Of a stretch of DNA of 64,000 bases, positions 1 through 12,584 are shown one piece after another. This DNA is from Nephrocerus scutellatus (taxonomy: Eukaryota > Arthropoda > Insecta > Diptera > Pipunculidae). The notes below the pieces were generated by a model. That model searched no databases. It had not been told where the DNA came from and saw nothing but the letters and a program-made list of their open reading frames with translations. A program made the translations under genes and the position numbers. Within the stretch, counting starts at the first letter, position 1, and the number at the start of each line of letters is the position of its first letter. The stretch is from positions 12,759,462 to 12,823,461 of the forward strand of contig OX352763.1 in the NCBI GenBank assembly GCA_947095585.1, written 5' to 3'.

Positions 1-119
1 TGAAGATTTTAGGCTACGTGAAGGGAACGTGTTAAAGTTCTTAGAAAATGCTACACAAAAAAATTATATTGTTATTACCTTTGCTTTTGCTGGAGTCTTT
101 TGTGATAAACTGAATTTGG

Positions 120-290
120 AATTTGTCTCTCAGGCTACTGTAGCGTTCACCAAGGTGTTCCTGATTTGTAGCATAATGTAATATATTACACACGCATAAC
201 ACGAATGTTCGCAAAAATCTTGGCCATGCACAACAACGGACTGTCGCTCCAAATATTATTATTAGTGTTATTATTACAATGTAATATCTA
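120..290 (+). repeat. Diverged 3' part of the tRNA-derived SINE
   Basis: The order of short words here (a CGCATAACACGAATG-like stretch, then TTGGCCATG, then CAAATATTATTATTA) parallels the 3' half of the better-preserved SINE at 1713-1990 and the copy at 14125-14391. No tRNA-like head is recognisable. The similarity is by eye and weak, so the assignment is tentative. Confidence 0.35.
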
Positions 291-1712
291 CAATTGATAA
301 TATAATTGACAGTCAGGCGGCGATCAGGGTCGCCGAAATTAGTTTTACTCAAGTCAAACGTCCTGTAGTATGGGCCCCTGGTTACTCAGGCATTAAGTTG
401 ATCTCCACCTGAAATGGCAAGAATGGGGGGTCTCTTACGAAGCTTAAATGATTTCTTCGAAGATACAAATGGGAGGTGGACAAACATCATCACATAGCAA
501 GACAAATTTTGTCAAAGCTGGAAGAGCTCTAGTGTATTGATGTTTTGCAAAGAAGTTAGTTGAAAGTGATCGTAGGGATACTTACAGGACCCTGTCTTTT
601 TGGGGAACATGAGAGTGCGTTGAATGAACAAAACTCTTTTTTGTACTCAGCTTTCCGCTGTAGAAACTACAAAGAGAATAACGTTTTTTCGAAAGACAAC
701 ATTTTCCTATAAAGCTTGTGTATGGCTGTGTGCAATTTTTATTTTTCATTTTATTATCCCTGTACAGAGTTTGTTACTTTTTAATCTTTTATCGATATTA
801 TATTTTATTTATATTTTAATACATTTTCTATTGCTGGCGATAGAGAGTTCCCGGGCAGGCGCTGCAATACGAGTGGAAAACAATCTTCGGAATCCTCTGC
901 TGTCCTAATGGTACAAATCCCCACAATATTGGTATTGTGCCAACCACAATTGTGAGCGTGAAGTGCACGGTGGCATGTCTTTTTCATTTATGACCGCGCA
1001 CTATGCAAGGATGCACACTCATTGTCGTTACACTTTCGGTGGAAACTCAAATTCAAATAAAATAAAAGCAGCCGCCATATCATCATCATCCCATAGTTTT
1101 TGTTGTTGTTATTGTTGGCTTTGGTGTTCACAAAGCGTTTTCTGAATAAATATACCGCAATCTATTCCCCATTCAAAGGGAATCAAATGTCTATTTGATG
1201 TCTCACTGTTCACTGTCGGGTTTTGTATGTGTTTGTTGGAAGATTTCAGGGAGCTACACTTTCCTAGTATTGGCGGTTGGAGCGCGCTTTTTTGCCATAT
1301 ATTTTCCAATAAAAAAAAGATGTATTGACCGATGCCAAGAACTAAATCGAAATTCATTCGTTCATTGAGTTCGTTCATTTGAACGCACAGAAAATGTCCT
1401 TGAGTGGGGCTAAGTGTTGACTTTTGCTATTTTGGTTATTCGATTTGTTATTGAGGCTATAGCATCGGAGGGTTTTCAAAGCTTTAAAGAGAATTAAAAA
1501 ATGCACTTTAAATTGTGGATGCATTATGTCGGCTATGCAGATTGGTAGATTAAATTGAGCCAGAACTTTAAACCTGCAAACTGAGGATACCCTGCTTTGT
1601 GTATGTATCCTCTTGTATTAATATTTCTATGTAAAACTTTTTTTTATGCTTTTACCCAACCACTTTCTCTCATCAAAATTTAAATAATTTCATGATTTTA
1701 CGGAAAGTAACA
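291..1712. other. No gene recognised
   Basis: Non-coding sequence with short chance reading frames on both strands. A small CAT-repeat run lies near 1079-1090. I see no exon with credible splice borders and no recognisable mobile-element protein. Confidence 0.6.
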
Positions 1713-1990
1713 GTAGCTCCGTGGCTCAGTGGATAAGAGCATGGACTGCTCGTGGTTCGAATCCCAGTAACACCAAAGTATTTTTCACGGTGTCCCACCT
1801 CTCGCGAAAGTTTGACAAACGTCCGAGAGTAATAACTTGGTACGGAAAGCTTCTCAATTCGCCGTTCGCAGCCGGCCTTTAATTGTAGGTCCCTTCCATT
1901 TGTGTCCAAATTATAAATGCGCAACACAAATGGTTGCGAGAAGCCAGGCCTTGGACCGCATGGTCTGTCACGCCGGCATTATTAATAGGT
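1713..1990 (+). mobile_element. tRNA-derived SINE, best-preserved copy
   Basis: A tRNA-like head carries an A box (TGGCTCAGTGG, 1722-1732) and a B box (GGTTCGAATCC, 1754-1764), the two internal RNA polymerase III promoter elements. An unrelated body of about 220 bp follows and ends in an ATTATTAAT tail. The head lacks a full tRNA cloverleaf and the body recurs elsewhere in the window, so this is a SINE and not a tRNA gene. Related copies lie at 14125-14391 (+), 50665-50765 (-) and 53290-53515 (rearranged). It does not encode a protein and would depend on a LINE for movement. Confidence 0.75.
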
Positions 1991-3179
1991 ATTTCACATG
2001 TACCAGCACGTATTTGTGAAAATTTCTTTCATTTTTGCCTCCAGGGTAGGTGTTAGAAATTTCTAAAATGTTGCTGCATCTATCCCCAAATTTTGACATA
2101 AAACTAACCTCAAATTTAACATAAAAATACTATTTAATTATTAATTAAATAAATCTTCTTTTCATTTCAGAAACATTTTCACCGAACCTCACTATTAATT
2201 AAGGCGTTTAATCATAAGTTTCGTTTAGACTTGGAATTAAATTCGTGAGTATTTTTTTTAATATAACAAAGGTTATTTTTTGTAAAGTTCATATGATTAA
2301 TATTTTCATTCAAGTTAAATAAATAACAGTGTTCTACTCACTGACTCAGTAGGTAGGAGCACTTGTTTAATCATATTTCTCGTATAATTAAAAGTAGGCT
2401 GGGTAGACAATCCACTTTTGCCATCACATTTATGTTAAAAAATTAGAAATCTGTCTTTGCGAATTCATACTTATAATAATGTTATGGTAATACGTTCTCT
2501 AAAATCCTTTTTGTGAATTGAGCTCATCAACTTCTTAGATGCAAGATGACATATTAATTTTGAACATTAGCATATTGTCAAAAATTCAAAGCAAATCAAT
2601 AGAAATATGCGCATAAATTATCGTAAGCTATCTGTATTTATTTATATTCGTAGATAATCTTCTATACATGGCTGGGTCAGTTGTGGTTCAAATATGGGAG
2701 GAAGGTATTGTAAGGCTTATCGCAAAAGCCAATCTCATGGAATATTGTTTGGTAATCACTGAGAGTGTTCAAGTTTGGCTCTGTCTAGTCTAGACAAGGA
2801 ACATTTTCGTGTAAAATGTTTATGTTATGCTTTGCTTTGTTCCTTGTTAATTGCAAAACATTTCAAATGCAAAAAAATTCATGGAAACAACGCGCCGATA
2901 AATATTTTTTTTAAGATACTTTTTCTTGTTGTTCCCAGACTTTTAATTAAACTGCTAACGAATATAGAATTACTAAATATGAATTTATTCTGAATGAGCC
3001 CCGACCATTTAATATTCCAGCAATATCGTTATTCCGATTTCCACTGCACGGTTGATCAATGTGGGTGAACAATGCCTACTTTCGAGGCAAAGTTAGAGTA
3101 AGAAAACTGCAATTTTCGTATATTGTCGTGTCAAACAAATATTTATCTTTACGGCGTATTATTCCTAAATTATTCGACA
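1991..3179. other. No gene recognised
   Basis: AT-rich sequence. An A-box-like stretch (GACTCAGTAGGTAGGAGC) near 2342-2359 and a B-box-like word near 2688-2700 may be remnants of old tRNA-like elements, but they are too far apart and too degraded to call. Confidence 0.5.
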
Positions 3180-4440
3180 ATACACTGGCCAATATAATAC
3201 AGACTGGAAAAGCTTCAGAATATTACTAAAAGAAAAAATGCAACTAGCAGTACTACTAAAAATAAACTTTGAAGTGGATAAATTTGTCACCGACATTTAG
3301 AAAGCCGCTTGGGAAAAGACGTCTGAAATCAAAATAAAACTGAAACGTTACAACTACCCTAGAGAAATATTAGAACTGAATAAAAAATAAAGAAAAGTGA
3401 GTAAAAGGTAGCACTATACCATAGATAGATAGCAAAATGAAGCCAGATTATATGATCTCAACTTTTAACTAAATGAAGAGATCGATAAACTGAAAAATTA
3501 TAAAATAGGTGAATTCCTACCTAGGCTAACTAACGACGCTAGTACTGAATATTCACATTGAAAAGCAACCGGAAATCCGAAGACCAATCAAGCAAATATC
3601 GCCCGTTAAAAACTCGGATGGCACAGAAACAATTATACAAAAGTCATCAAGGTTTGCAGGACATTTAGAAGGAATATTCCAACCGAACTTAGTGGAAAAT
3701 ATTGAAATAGTACCTAATTTTATCGAGCAAAAAACGATATCAATTCCACTAGTTATATTGGCTGAAGTAAAAAGAGAAATAAAATTAATATTACTTCAGA
3801 AAAGTCCCCTGGTTTTGACTTCATCATTGGACAAATACTCAAAGAACAGAGACAATTAATAAAATAACTATTTGCAATTGCAATGCATCACTCAGATTCC
3901 TAAAGCTGGCAAACCATCCCAAGAAATAAAATCATATCGGCCAATAGCACTACTACGGTTATGACGAAACTGTTTATAAAACTTTTACTAAAAAGATTAA
4001 AACCTTTTATCACAGAGAAAAATCTTACCCAGATCATCAATTTAGTTTAAGAAATCAACTCACCACGATTGACCAGGTTCATCGAATCACTAAGGTCATT
4101 GATTAATCGAAGAAAAGCGAAAGTATGTTCAAAAACATTTTTGGATGTGTCCCAGACTTTTGATAGAGTCTGGTATGAGGAGTTGAATTACAATCTGGAA
4201 CTACTGCTTCCAGCCCCGTACTTAGAACTATTACAATTCTATATATCCTATATATCCTTTAACTTCAGTATCAATGAATGGGAAGCCTAAAGAAAATTCA
4301 AACAGGTGTTCCACAAGGCAGTGTACTAGGACCAACCCTTTACCTCCTGTATACTAGTGACCCACCTAATTTCAATGAAAATATTGTTGCTAATTTCGCT
4401 GATGATACTGCAATTGGCGACAATAATAATTAAAGTAAAA
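3180..4440 (+). mobile_element. Decayed jockey-clade LINE (linker region and reverse transcriptase)
   Basis: Reading across several frames gives jockey-type protein pieces in the right order. A KAAWEKTSEI piece near 3300 and LTNDASTEYSHWKAT near 3520-3570 belong to the region before the reverse transcriptase. Then come KSPGFDF (about 3810), PKAGKPSQEIKSYRPIA (about 3900-3950), KLFIKLLLKRLKPFI (about 3965-4010), FLDVSQTFDRVW (about 4140-4175) and GVPQGSVLGPTLYLLYTSD (about 4305-4365), followed by FADDTAI (about 4397-4417), the catalytic loop. Many stops and frameshifts make it a pseudogene. No 5' endonuclease or 3' tail was identified. Confidence 0.8.
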
Positions 4441-4554
4441 GAAAAAATCAAACAGCTATTGCCGAAGTACAACGCTGAGCTATGAAGTGTCGTATCAAAT
4501 TAAATGAAATAAAAGTTGTGCATATTGATTTTACCAACAAATATATCCATAGAC

Positions 4555-4960
4555 CATACCAAGATTGACCAAGTTCATCGAATAGCTAAGGTCATTAAAT
4601 AATCGCTTGAAGAAAAAAAAGGGTGTTCAACAATATTTTTGGATATTGCCCAGGATTTTGATTAAGTCTGGCAAAATGTGTTAAATTATAAGCTTAAACT
4701 ACTGCTTCCAACCTAGTACCCAGAACTATTACAATTCTATGTTTCGGAAAAGGATGAATATTGATTTTGAATCTCCTTTAAATAAAACACGTTTTGCACG
4801 TTTGATAGTTCGTAGTAGAAGAAAGAAAATGAGTGCGTGTAATGCAACACATTATTCACAGAATAAGCCTATATTCTGACCTAAAGAAGATTGAAGCAGA
4901 TGTTTCAAGAGGCAGTGTACTAGGACCAACCTCCTTTACCTTCTATATACTAGTGAATAT
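4555..4960 (+). mobile_element. Second partial jockey reverse transcriptase copy
   Basis: This stretch repeats the middle of the preceding jockey fragment at DNA level: 4555-4755 parallels about 4065-4250, and 4885-4960 parallels the GVPQGSVLGP block near 4300. The piece between is missing or replaced. Stops are frequent. It may be a second insertion or a partial tandem duplication of the same decayed element. Confidence 0.6.
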
Positions 4961-7242
4961 GTGGTGTAGATTACCTTCATCGTCCGTATTATCGGTTTCA
5001 ACCCACTCTTCTGGAGGGGCTATTTTTTAATTTAATTTTTAATTTTCTTTAATGTATAAAAACTACAAAAGGGTTTGCTGTGTGATATAAATATAATTTC
5101 CAGCCAACCTCCGGGAATCTTAAGAATAAAGGAGTAATCACATAGAGATATGCAATAGACTTGTGTGCATGTGTGTGCGTTTTTTTTTCAATATTAATAT
5201 TCACAGTTCACTCATCCCTAGCGGGGCTATAAAATCTTTAGTACTTTTAAAGAACAAAATAAATAACAACTACCTTTACAAAACCGTGAGCAGAGTGGCA
5301 CATACATATTTCTATACATGTTCTAACAACGCATACGGGTAATGACATTTTACGCAAACACCTTCATTCATTTTCGTGCTTCAACCAGTCATCTGTGAAA
5401 AATCAAACTTCAGCCTGAATGATTTTACGAAAGCATCGTTTCTTTCAATGAATTCATGTAACTCGCGATGCGATGACAATATATGTAGATATTAAGCGTA
5501 GATGAAAAAAGTGCAACTTTCGATTCCTTGTTATGACGACCGGTGGCATATTGGCAGAGATAGATAGAAGTGGTGTTAAAAAAAATAAATGTGCTACGCC
5601 TGAACCACCACACTCCCATGTGACAACAAAAAGGAGGATCGCATGATCTATTTTGTTTGTGTGTGATGAACGCTTTGCTTATGCCCGTAAACAAAGCATA
5701 ATAATGTTGTCACATCACTGCATTTGGACACGCTCAACTGACACTCACAAGTGTCCATTAATTTGCCTGTCATCGTTATATTTGATTTTATTGTAGGTGG
5801 ATTCATCCGTTAATATGGGAGTTTTTGTTTTTGCGCATAAAGGACAAAATCAACAGTGCAGATAAAGTGAAAATGTTTTCCTTGATATTTACATAGCCCG
5901 AAAGGACTTAACGTGATATTTATTTTTTAATTTAAATAAAAAAGATAATTGAATTGTTGCATTTACTTGTCAGATTTCCAAATAGTAAAAAGGATTTATC
6001 TCTATTTCGTGACACAAATGCACAATGCCATAAACCTCTGTAATAGTGAAAGTGAAAATTTAAAATTACATCTATCCTCGTTTCTGTCAAACATCCACCT
6101 GATGCTGTGAACATATTGTGCAACTGTACTAAATGTGCTATACAAAAATAACAACTAGAACGCGAAAACACAATACCACATAAAAATAAAAGTACCACGT
6201 TTGTCTCGTATATATCGCAAATTTTATTGAGAGTTAATTTTATGGCCAAGCAATGCGATTGTATTAAACTGCAACTGACTGATTGTCTATCAATAAAACG
6301 AACGAAAATTCTTCCACGACATTTCACTTAATCGCGATAAATGGCGAGCTGTCAATTGCTTGATCCTGGCACAGTGCAATTCAAACTTTTACGTTCCCTT
6401 AGTTGAAAATGAGTTTAAAGTTTTGTCGTTGTGTTTACATTTGACTTTCGCCCAATAAATAACTCACAGCAGCAGGAAAAACAACATAACAACGAAGCGG
6501 ATATGAAAATTTCCCCGAACAATAAACACACACACACATTATATAATAATGCTTTTCCAGCTTTTACTGCCTTCAGCGGGATAATGTAATAAAAAAGGGG
6601 AAAAATTAGCTTATTTACGAGCATCGCATAGTTGTTGGCAGTTGGTTGCTTCTCGTAGAGTACACGACAGTAAAACTTTGATTGATCGTACGCAAATGTA
6701 TGTGATGTATACGCCCGTGGGATAAATTGAAATACCCATATATACACACATGAAAAGTGAAAAAGTAAAGTTTTTCAGCAAAAAATTGAGAAGAAACAAA
6801 CTGTAGCAGCGCCTCTGATGTACTCTGATTTTGACAGCCAATCGAAGGTTTTTGCTGAAAGTTTTTTAGTTAACGTTCGTATTTACGTACGAGTATGTAT
6901 GTGTGTGTGTGTTTGTGACAGCGTAAACGGAAAAGTTTCAAACAGTTTGTCATTAATTTAATTTCGATTATAAGGTGAAAACTTTCTGTGGCATACATTG
7001 AGAAAGAGTTAAAGAGGATATGGCGATGCCATAAGTGGTACTGAAAGGATTCAACATAGGATAGAAATCGTATAGACACTTTTTTGAAAAAAGACCTTCA
7101 TTAAATTACTCCCCACATGCATATTCAAGATTTAAATAAAAGTATGACGAGCAATGAAGGACAGCACGTAGATGCTCCTCATTGTCACCCTTAATTCTGC
7201 AATTAATCATCAATTCTCATTCATTATTTTTTGAAATTTCAA
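4961..7242. other. No gene recognised; short CA/TG repeats
   Basis: Intergenic or intronic sequence. Small dinucleotide runs occur at about 6525-6538 (CA) and 6895-6914 (TG). Open frames on the - strand, for example 5932-6327, have no recognisable motif, low-complexity composition and no splice or promoter context. Confidence 0.6.
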
Positions 7243-7605
7243 TTATCGAAGAAAACATAATACTTTTCCGGCTAAGTTTGTACTAAACGTAGAATTACAC
7301 TTGGACCTAAGCCCAAAGAACGATTGCCGAGTGATGTTTGAATACCTTGGTACAGGTCGAAATCCAAAATCATTCCTGAAATAAAAAATATTTATTAACT
7401 GATTTGAAATTTCACAGTAACTTTTATCACATGATGATGTCAAGACAAAATTTTTAAGTCCTACATACATATCTTGAGTATACAGAAGATAAAGTATTGG
7501 TTCAAAAACGCTTCCTTGGGGTACACCTGCTTTGAATTCTGTACGCTTAGAATATGTGTCTTTTTGCCCTTTTTTAGCTTGTAGCCTGATCCTTAATGCC
7601 AAATT
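7243..7605 (-). mobile_element. Jockey-like reverse transcriptase fragment
   Basis: The - strand encodes FKAGVPQGSVFEPILYLLYT (about 7475-7534), which is the conserved block just before the catalytic loop of jockey-clade reverse transcriptases. The following residues diverge and no FADD loop is visible. It is a short remnant in the opposite orientation to the 3.2-kb jockey fragment. Confidence 0.6.
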
Positions 7606-10371
7606 TTATTAAATGCTGGTGCTGAACTAGAAAACCAAGAGGAGGGTAGATTGTATAAGAGGGTGGTAGAGTGAGAGTTTTTTTCCCCTCAACCACAAAA
7701 TGGCAGTAGCCGCAAAATGACGAAAAAGCGACATACACAAGTCCTCACTCACTACCAAGGACTCTGTTAATGAAGTGTACATTATTGGCGCGTAATTGGA
7801 TTTTACAGCTTGGTAGGTTAGCGACTTGGAAAAACTGCGTCATGTCAGTTTCGAAAATACGAGCGAAAATGTTACATCGAAAAACCACGAAATTAAATTA
7901 CGGACATATCATATACAGCACGTATTCTCTTTTAGCCATTGATTCTTAATTACTATAGGTAGATTTTTACTTTTTCATGGGTGGATTTCATAAAAATATC
8001 ATAACGTTATTAATCCTACATAGTAATTCAAAAGTCGCAAAGTGAAGTTCATAGTTCCAACCATAAGCAATGATTGTCGGATTTCAGTATTTCCTGGTCG
8101 CCTTTTTTTCCCACAAATACTACAAAATTGGGTTGTACGTTTACTTTAAATTCGAGTTAGCAGCTTGATTTTTTGCAGGCAATTTTGTAAATTGTTTTTG
8201 TCCCTCCCCCTCTATATCTCAAACAAAAGGAAACAAACAGACGAAACATTATTAGGTTTCATTTTATTACAATTTGATCCCTTACCCTCTCAGAATTTAG
8301 AAAGGCCAGTTGTTCGCACATAATAAAAATAAAGTGACGTACGCGTATCTTATTTTTGACTAAATTTTTGCGTTAGAAACATACGTGTAAACATAGAATA
8401 CGCTTGAACGGCCTTTCAAAAGAATTGTGTGGCGGTTGGTGTTGCTGCTGATAACCTGATGAGAACTTTCATGTAGTTAGCGTAGGTGTAATCTTCTGTT
8501 TATGGATATGATCTGCAATGTAGTAGAGAAAAAGAATTGTGTGGCGGTTGGTGTTGCTGCTGATAACCTGATGAGAACTTTCATGTAGTTAGCGTAGGTG
8601 TAATCTTCTGTTTCTGGATATGATCTGCAATGTAGTAGAGAAAAAGGCTCACTACCTTTTATTTTTGCCAATGTAGTCAAAAGGTTACCTTGATTGTATA
8701 TTTCCCCAAAGCTGTGTCATCCACGCAAATATTTAGTCTTCCAAAGAAATCCAAATAAGCAGATTCATTATATAGACAACAGTGAAGTACATAAATGTAT
8801 AGTGAGACAATAAATGCACAGTGAGACAAGAATGTTGATGGTCGGGAATAACAAAATCGGATTTAAAGAAAAAATTTTACTATTTCAATTTTTCGAATTA
8901 TTCGAATTTTTTGACTAGTACTCGTAGTCTCGCAATTTTAAGTGATAACTAACGATTTAAAGCAGTTGCCGGCAATACTCAAATGAATGACTTACATATC
9001 GACTTTTACCATTGGAACAAATTATTTGTGTAACAGAATCAGCTTCAGCTCAGTATACTTACATATTCTGTTTCACTGTTTGGCTAACTATCCTATATTC
9101 AAAAGAATACATGTCAGGGCTTAAGAGATAAGAGAATAGATACATGATACTACTCGTTAAATTACCTACCTACCGTCATAGAAACGAATTCGTTCAACAA
9201 ACACAAACATAAACTCATGAAGGGTAAACTTCTCAATGCGAGCATTAAATTTAACCCTGCTTTCTGTTATATTTGTGCATCGCATTATTTATTCTCTAAG
9301 CTAAGTGCAAAGGCTGTTTCTATTGGAGACGAACAGGCTTTTGTTTACCGGATTTGAAGCGCTTTTTTAGAAAAAGAAGGAAGATTTCGCCTCCACTCCC
9401 CCCATTGTTTTTCTCCACTGCCTGCTGCATTTTTTTATATTTCCATTCCAAAGAAAACGCAGAAAATTAACATCAACTTGAGGAAAATTAGTCTGACTTG
9501 TCGCATTAAAGGGAGGAAATTTTGAATTGACTTCATTTAGAGTAAGCAACATCACAACAACGAAACACGCTCTGCATTGAATAAGTCGAAGCAAAACAAA
9601 CGATGAAAATTACTTATAAACAATTTTTTTTCATCACTGCCAAGGCGCGAATCACGGCGAAGTTGAAATTTCTCAGAAAAACTGAAAATTGGCCGTACAT
9701 ATACCTGAGATACGGCTGGTGAAAACTTAAAGAAGAATTTGAGCTTTTTATGGTGACATTCATTTTCCAACTCGGCAACAGAAAGAGTAAATTACTTTGA
9801 CTTTGCGCCTAGTTCTTTCTGTATATCATTATTTTAAATGGTATTATGGAAGAAATTGCGTCGTCTTGGCTTAGATAATGAAGAAATTGAATAACAAATT
9901 CAGACAGAAGTAAAAAACAAAAGATTGACAGAGTGAGTGCGATCAAAATTTTTATTGAATTCGGTAGGATAGCAACAAGCAATTATAAAAAACTTTTATG
10001 CCGATTCATTTACATTAGCCGTTGTAAAAACCAACATCAATGGAAATTGACGACGCTTCATTCTTTGAATGGCATAGTACTCTTGCTTGCCTTCAAACCA
10101 ATTCTAGGAATGCAAATTTCTTCCCCCTTATTACTCGCTGTTATAATTTCTACTTTTATACAGTTCCAAGAAACAAACCATTCTTTTGGGTTAAGATTTC
10201 GAAGAAGCATGATAAATGCACCAACTTTCAATTTCAGTATATGTTCTGGCATGCCCGAGGGACATGGTGCGTGTAAAAATTCAACAGGAAAATCAATTAT
10301 AAGTATATCTAGGTGAGAACCCGTATAAAATAACAGAATCTTTTTTCTACAACCTTACCATTTCACCATTC
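7606..10371. other. No gene recognised apart from a local tandem duplication
   Basis: Mostly AT-rich unique-looking sequence. It contains the 112-bp duplication at 8421-8644, listed separately. Overlapping frames on both strands at 9933-10316 look like chance openings because they exist in three frames at once and have no family motif. Confidence 0.55.
8421..8644. repeat. Direct tandem duplication, 2 x 112 bp
   Basis: Copies 8421-8532 and 8533-8644 are adjacent. I find only one difference, TTTATGGATATG against TTTCTGGATATG. The near identity points to a recent local duplication. The unit is not a multiple of three. A 67-codon frame crosses it on the - strand (8477-8680) but matches nothing I recognise. 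Confidence 0.95.
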
Positions 10372-10870
10372 ATCGGAGCACCAAACGAACATATGGTGTG
10401 AATATGAATCAAATCCAATCATGAACACAAATTTTCGTTAATATCCCGACTCCAGCGCTCTCTAACTGGTCTAGAAGAAACTCAAACTTATCGGAGCACC
10501 AAACGAACATATGGTGTGAATATGAATCAAATCCAATCATGAACACAAATTTTCGTTAATATCCCGACTCCAGCGCCACCTAACTGGTCTAGAAGAAACT
10601 CAAACTTATCGGAGCACCAAACGAACATATGGTGTGAATATGAACTAAATCCAACCATAAACACAAATGTTGACTCCAGCGCCATCTAACGGTTCATAAA
10701 AACTTAAACTTATCGGAACACCAAACGAACATATGGTGTGAATATGAGCCAGATCCAACCATAAGCACAAATTTTCGTAAATATCTTGACTCCAGCGCCA
10801 TCTAACGGGTCCAACAACTAATGGGAGTACTTACGGGAGTACCAAACGAACATATGGTGTGAATATGGCT
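10372..10870. repeat. Tandem array with a unit of about 118 bp, about 4.3 copies
   Basis: Units start at 10372, 10490, 10608, 10712 and 10833, each opening with a form of ATCGGAGCACCAAACGAACA followed by TATGGTGTGAATATG. The first two units are 118 bp long and almost identical. The third lost about 14 bp, the fourth has more substitutions and the last is partial. Divergence increases toward the right end, as expected for expansion from the left. A diverged inverted copy of the same sequence is at about 50870-51070. Confidence 0.93.
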
Positions 10871-10973
10871 AGGATACGTCCAGTGGTTTTTAGCGGGATA
10901 AGGCGACATAAAAGCGTTATCTCCATACAGACAAACACACAACGGTAATTATGTTATTAGGCGGTTTAAATGA

Positions 10974-12490
10974 TTAGGAGGATATAGAGAAGCTACGCTT
11001 AACTTTCGCCATTATCGTTATGTACGGTCTACCATAGGTGTCTTGTTCAACTTGTTGACAGAGTTCCCTGAGGCATCTGCGTTTACTTGCCTTTATAGCA
11101 GTTCTAAGCTGTGATCGGACATTACAATAGTGCTGGCGCAGCTCAACAATGTTACTACACCTTTCTCTTTTGTATTGCTGTTTGGCCCGTAGGCACTTCA
11201 TTTCACCACTACGTAGATTTGCGTTGGCCGATAAATACTTTCCTCGGCATTGCTGCATCACAGGCTGTTTGTTAGCGATGTCATGAATTTAGACACCTTT
11301 TCCGTCGCTGACCCTGATATATTGGTATCCCCTAACATGAAAAGGAACAATTTTTCATCGAATGATTTCGCTTTCCAACCCACTGCTTTCTTTCTAAGTT
11401 TCTGATTTGGTCCCACTCCGTCTGTTTCATACAGTATGGCTTGTTGGTCACTATGTGTGTATGAATCGCTGACTTCCTAAGTGACGTCCTTGCTTAAGAG
11501 GCAGTTACTAACAAACGTTAAATCGATTATCGAGCTAGCAGACCACCTACGGAAAGTAGGTGTATTTCCATTGTCCAATAATGTAATCTGCAACGTGGCA
11601 AGTGCTTCTTAAATTGCCTCCCCGCGACGATCTGATTTCCGGCTGCCAATTCCACATGTGTTAAAATCACCCGCTTTCACTACTGGACTCCGTTCGCGAG
11701 CATCATCAACTAGACGTTCCAGAAAAGCTGTAAACTCTTTTAATTTTGCACTTGGTTTGGCAAAACAGCTAAATATATGAACGCCATCGATCTTCGCTCT
11801 TATAAAACCTGATTCCAAACACATTTCTCTTTCTTGGGAACAACGCTTACCACAGACCCATAACGCAGCGTCGGTTACGCATATGCTTTCATGGAGGTTT
11901 CTGTATGGTTCGCACATCAGCGAAGTTTAAAGTTTCTCTTGGTACTCTCAAGTTTTGGATTTTTCTGCAGTGTTCTACAACTCCAATAGGAGTTCCCCTT
12001 GTCTAGTTATTTTTATGTGATTTACTTCGGCACCCAGATTTGAGAGGCTGGGATCTGCCTTCAATTTGCACAGCATGTCGGCATATTCGACCGTACCCTT
12101 CTTTTGATGAGTAGCGCATCCGGACGAGGAGGTCTTTTACATTTTCTTTTCTTCCTTTGTCCCACTTTCTGCCATTTTTGATTTGGTTCGTTTACTTCCA
12201 CATTAATCTTTGGTGCCTTGTCCTTTTTTGGAATTAATTTTGGTCGTGTCTTTTCCCTTATTTTCGTCCTGGGTTTTTTTCCCTTTGGGCGATCCTCATT
12301 TCGCAAGGAGTTGAACGTTTCCTTTTAGAGGTTTCAATCATTTTCGGTGTATCATGATTATCGACTGAGTTCTTCCTAGGTAAGGGAACCGGTCCTCCTT
12401 GATTCTCCATTATGACTCGTATTGTCGGCGTAGTTTGATAAGTGTTATCAATCAAGGTCTCCTTGCTGACTGCCACCGACTTATACATCA
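10974..12490 (-). mobile_element. Broken R1/LOA-like LINE (ORF1-like part, endonuclease, start of RT region)
   Basis: On the - strand, reading right to left, a basic Lys/Arg-rich ORF1-type segment (12061-12490) is followed by an AP-endonuclease segment (11609-11917). The latter contains VVKAGDFNTCG and RKSDRRGEAI, matching the GDFNAW and NRRGE signatures of R1-group endonucleases. A further segment (10974-11261) has KASKRRCLRELCQQ and DTYGRPYITIMAKVK, the usual lead-in to the reverse transcriptase. The reverse transcriptase itself is absent. Frames are broken between the parts. Family placement rests on motifs only. Confidence 0.68.
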
Positions 12491-12584
12491 TCGTATTATG
12501 TTAACCACCACGTTCGTTTCAGACTTCCACTCATCGAGTTCTTAGGAGGTGTCCTTCTGGTTTTTGTATTCCTCCTTGCCAAAC

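Noticed and set aside
1713..1770. A tRNA gene
   Set aside because: A and B boxes are present but the fold is incomplete and the following body recurs in other copies, so it is a SINE head.
2338..2440. Another SINE head
   Set aside because: Only an A-box-like word is convincing; no B box at the right distance and no shared body.
5932..6327. A 131-codon gene on the - strand
   Set aside because: No recognised motif, AT-driven composition and no splice or promoter context.
9933..10316. Overlapping genes on both strands before the 118-bp array
   Set aside because: Three overlapping frames are open by chance; none has a family motif or conserved-looking pattern.
10372..10870. A CRISPR array
   Set aside because: The repeats are contiguous units of about 118 bp with no unique spacers, in animal DNA.
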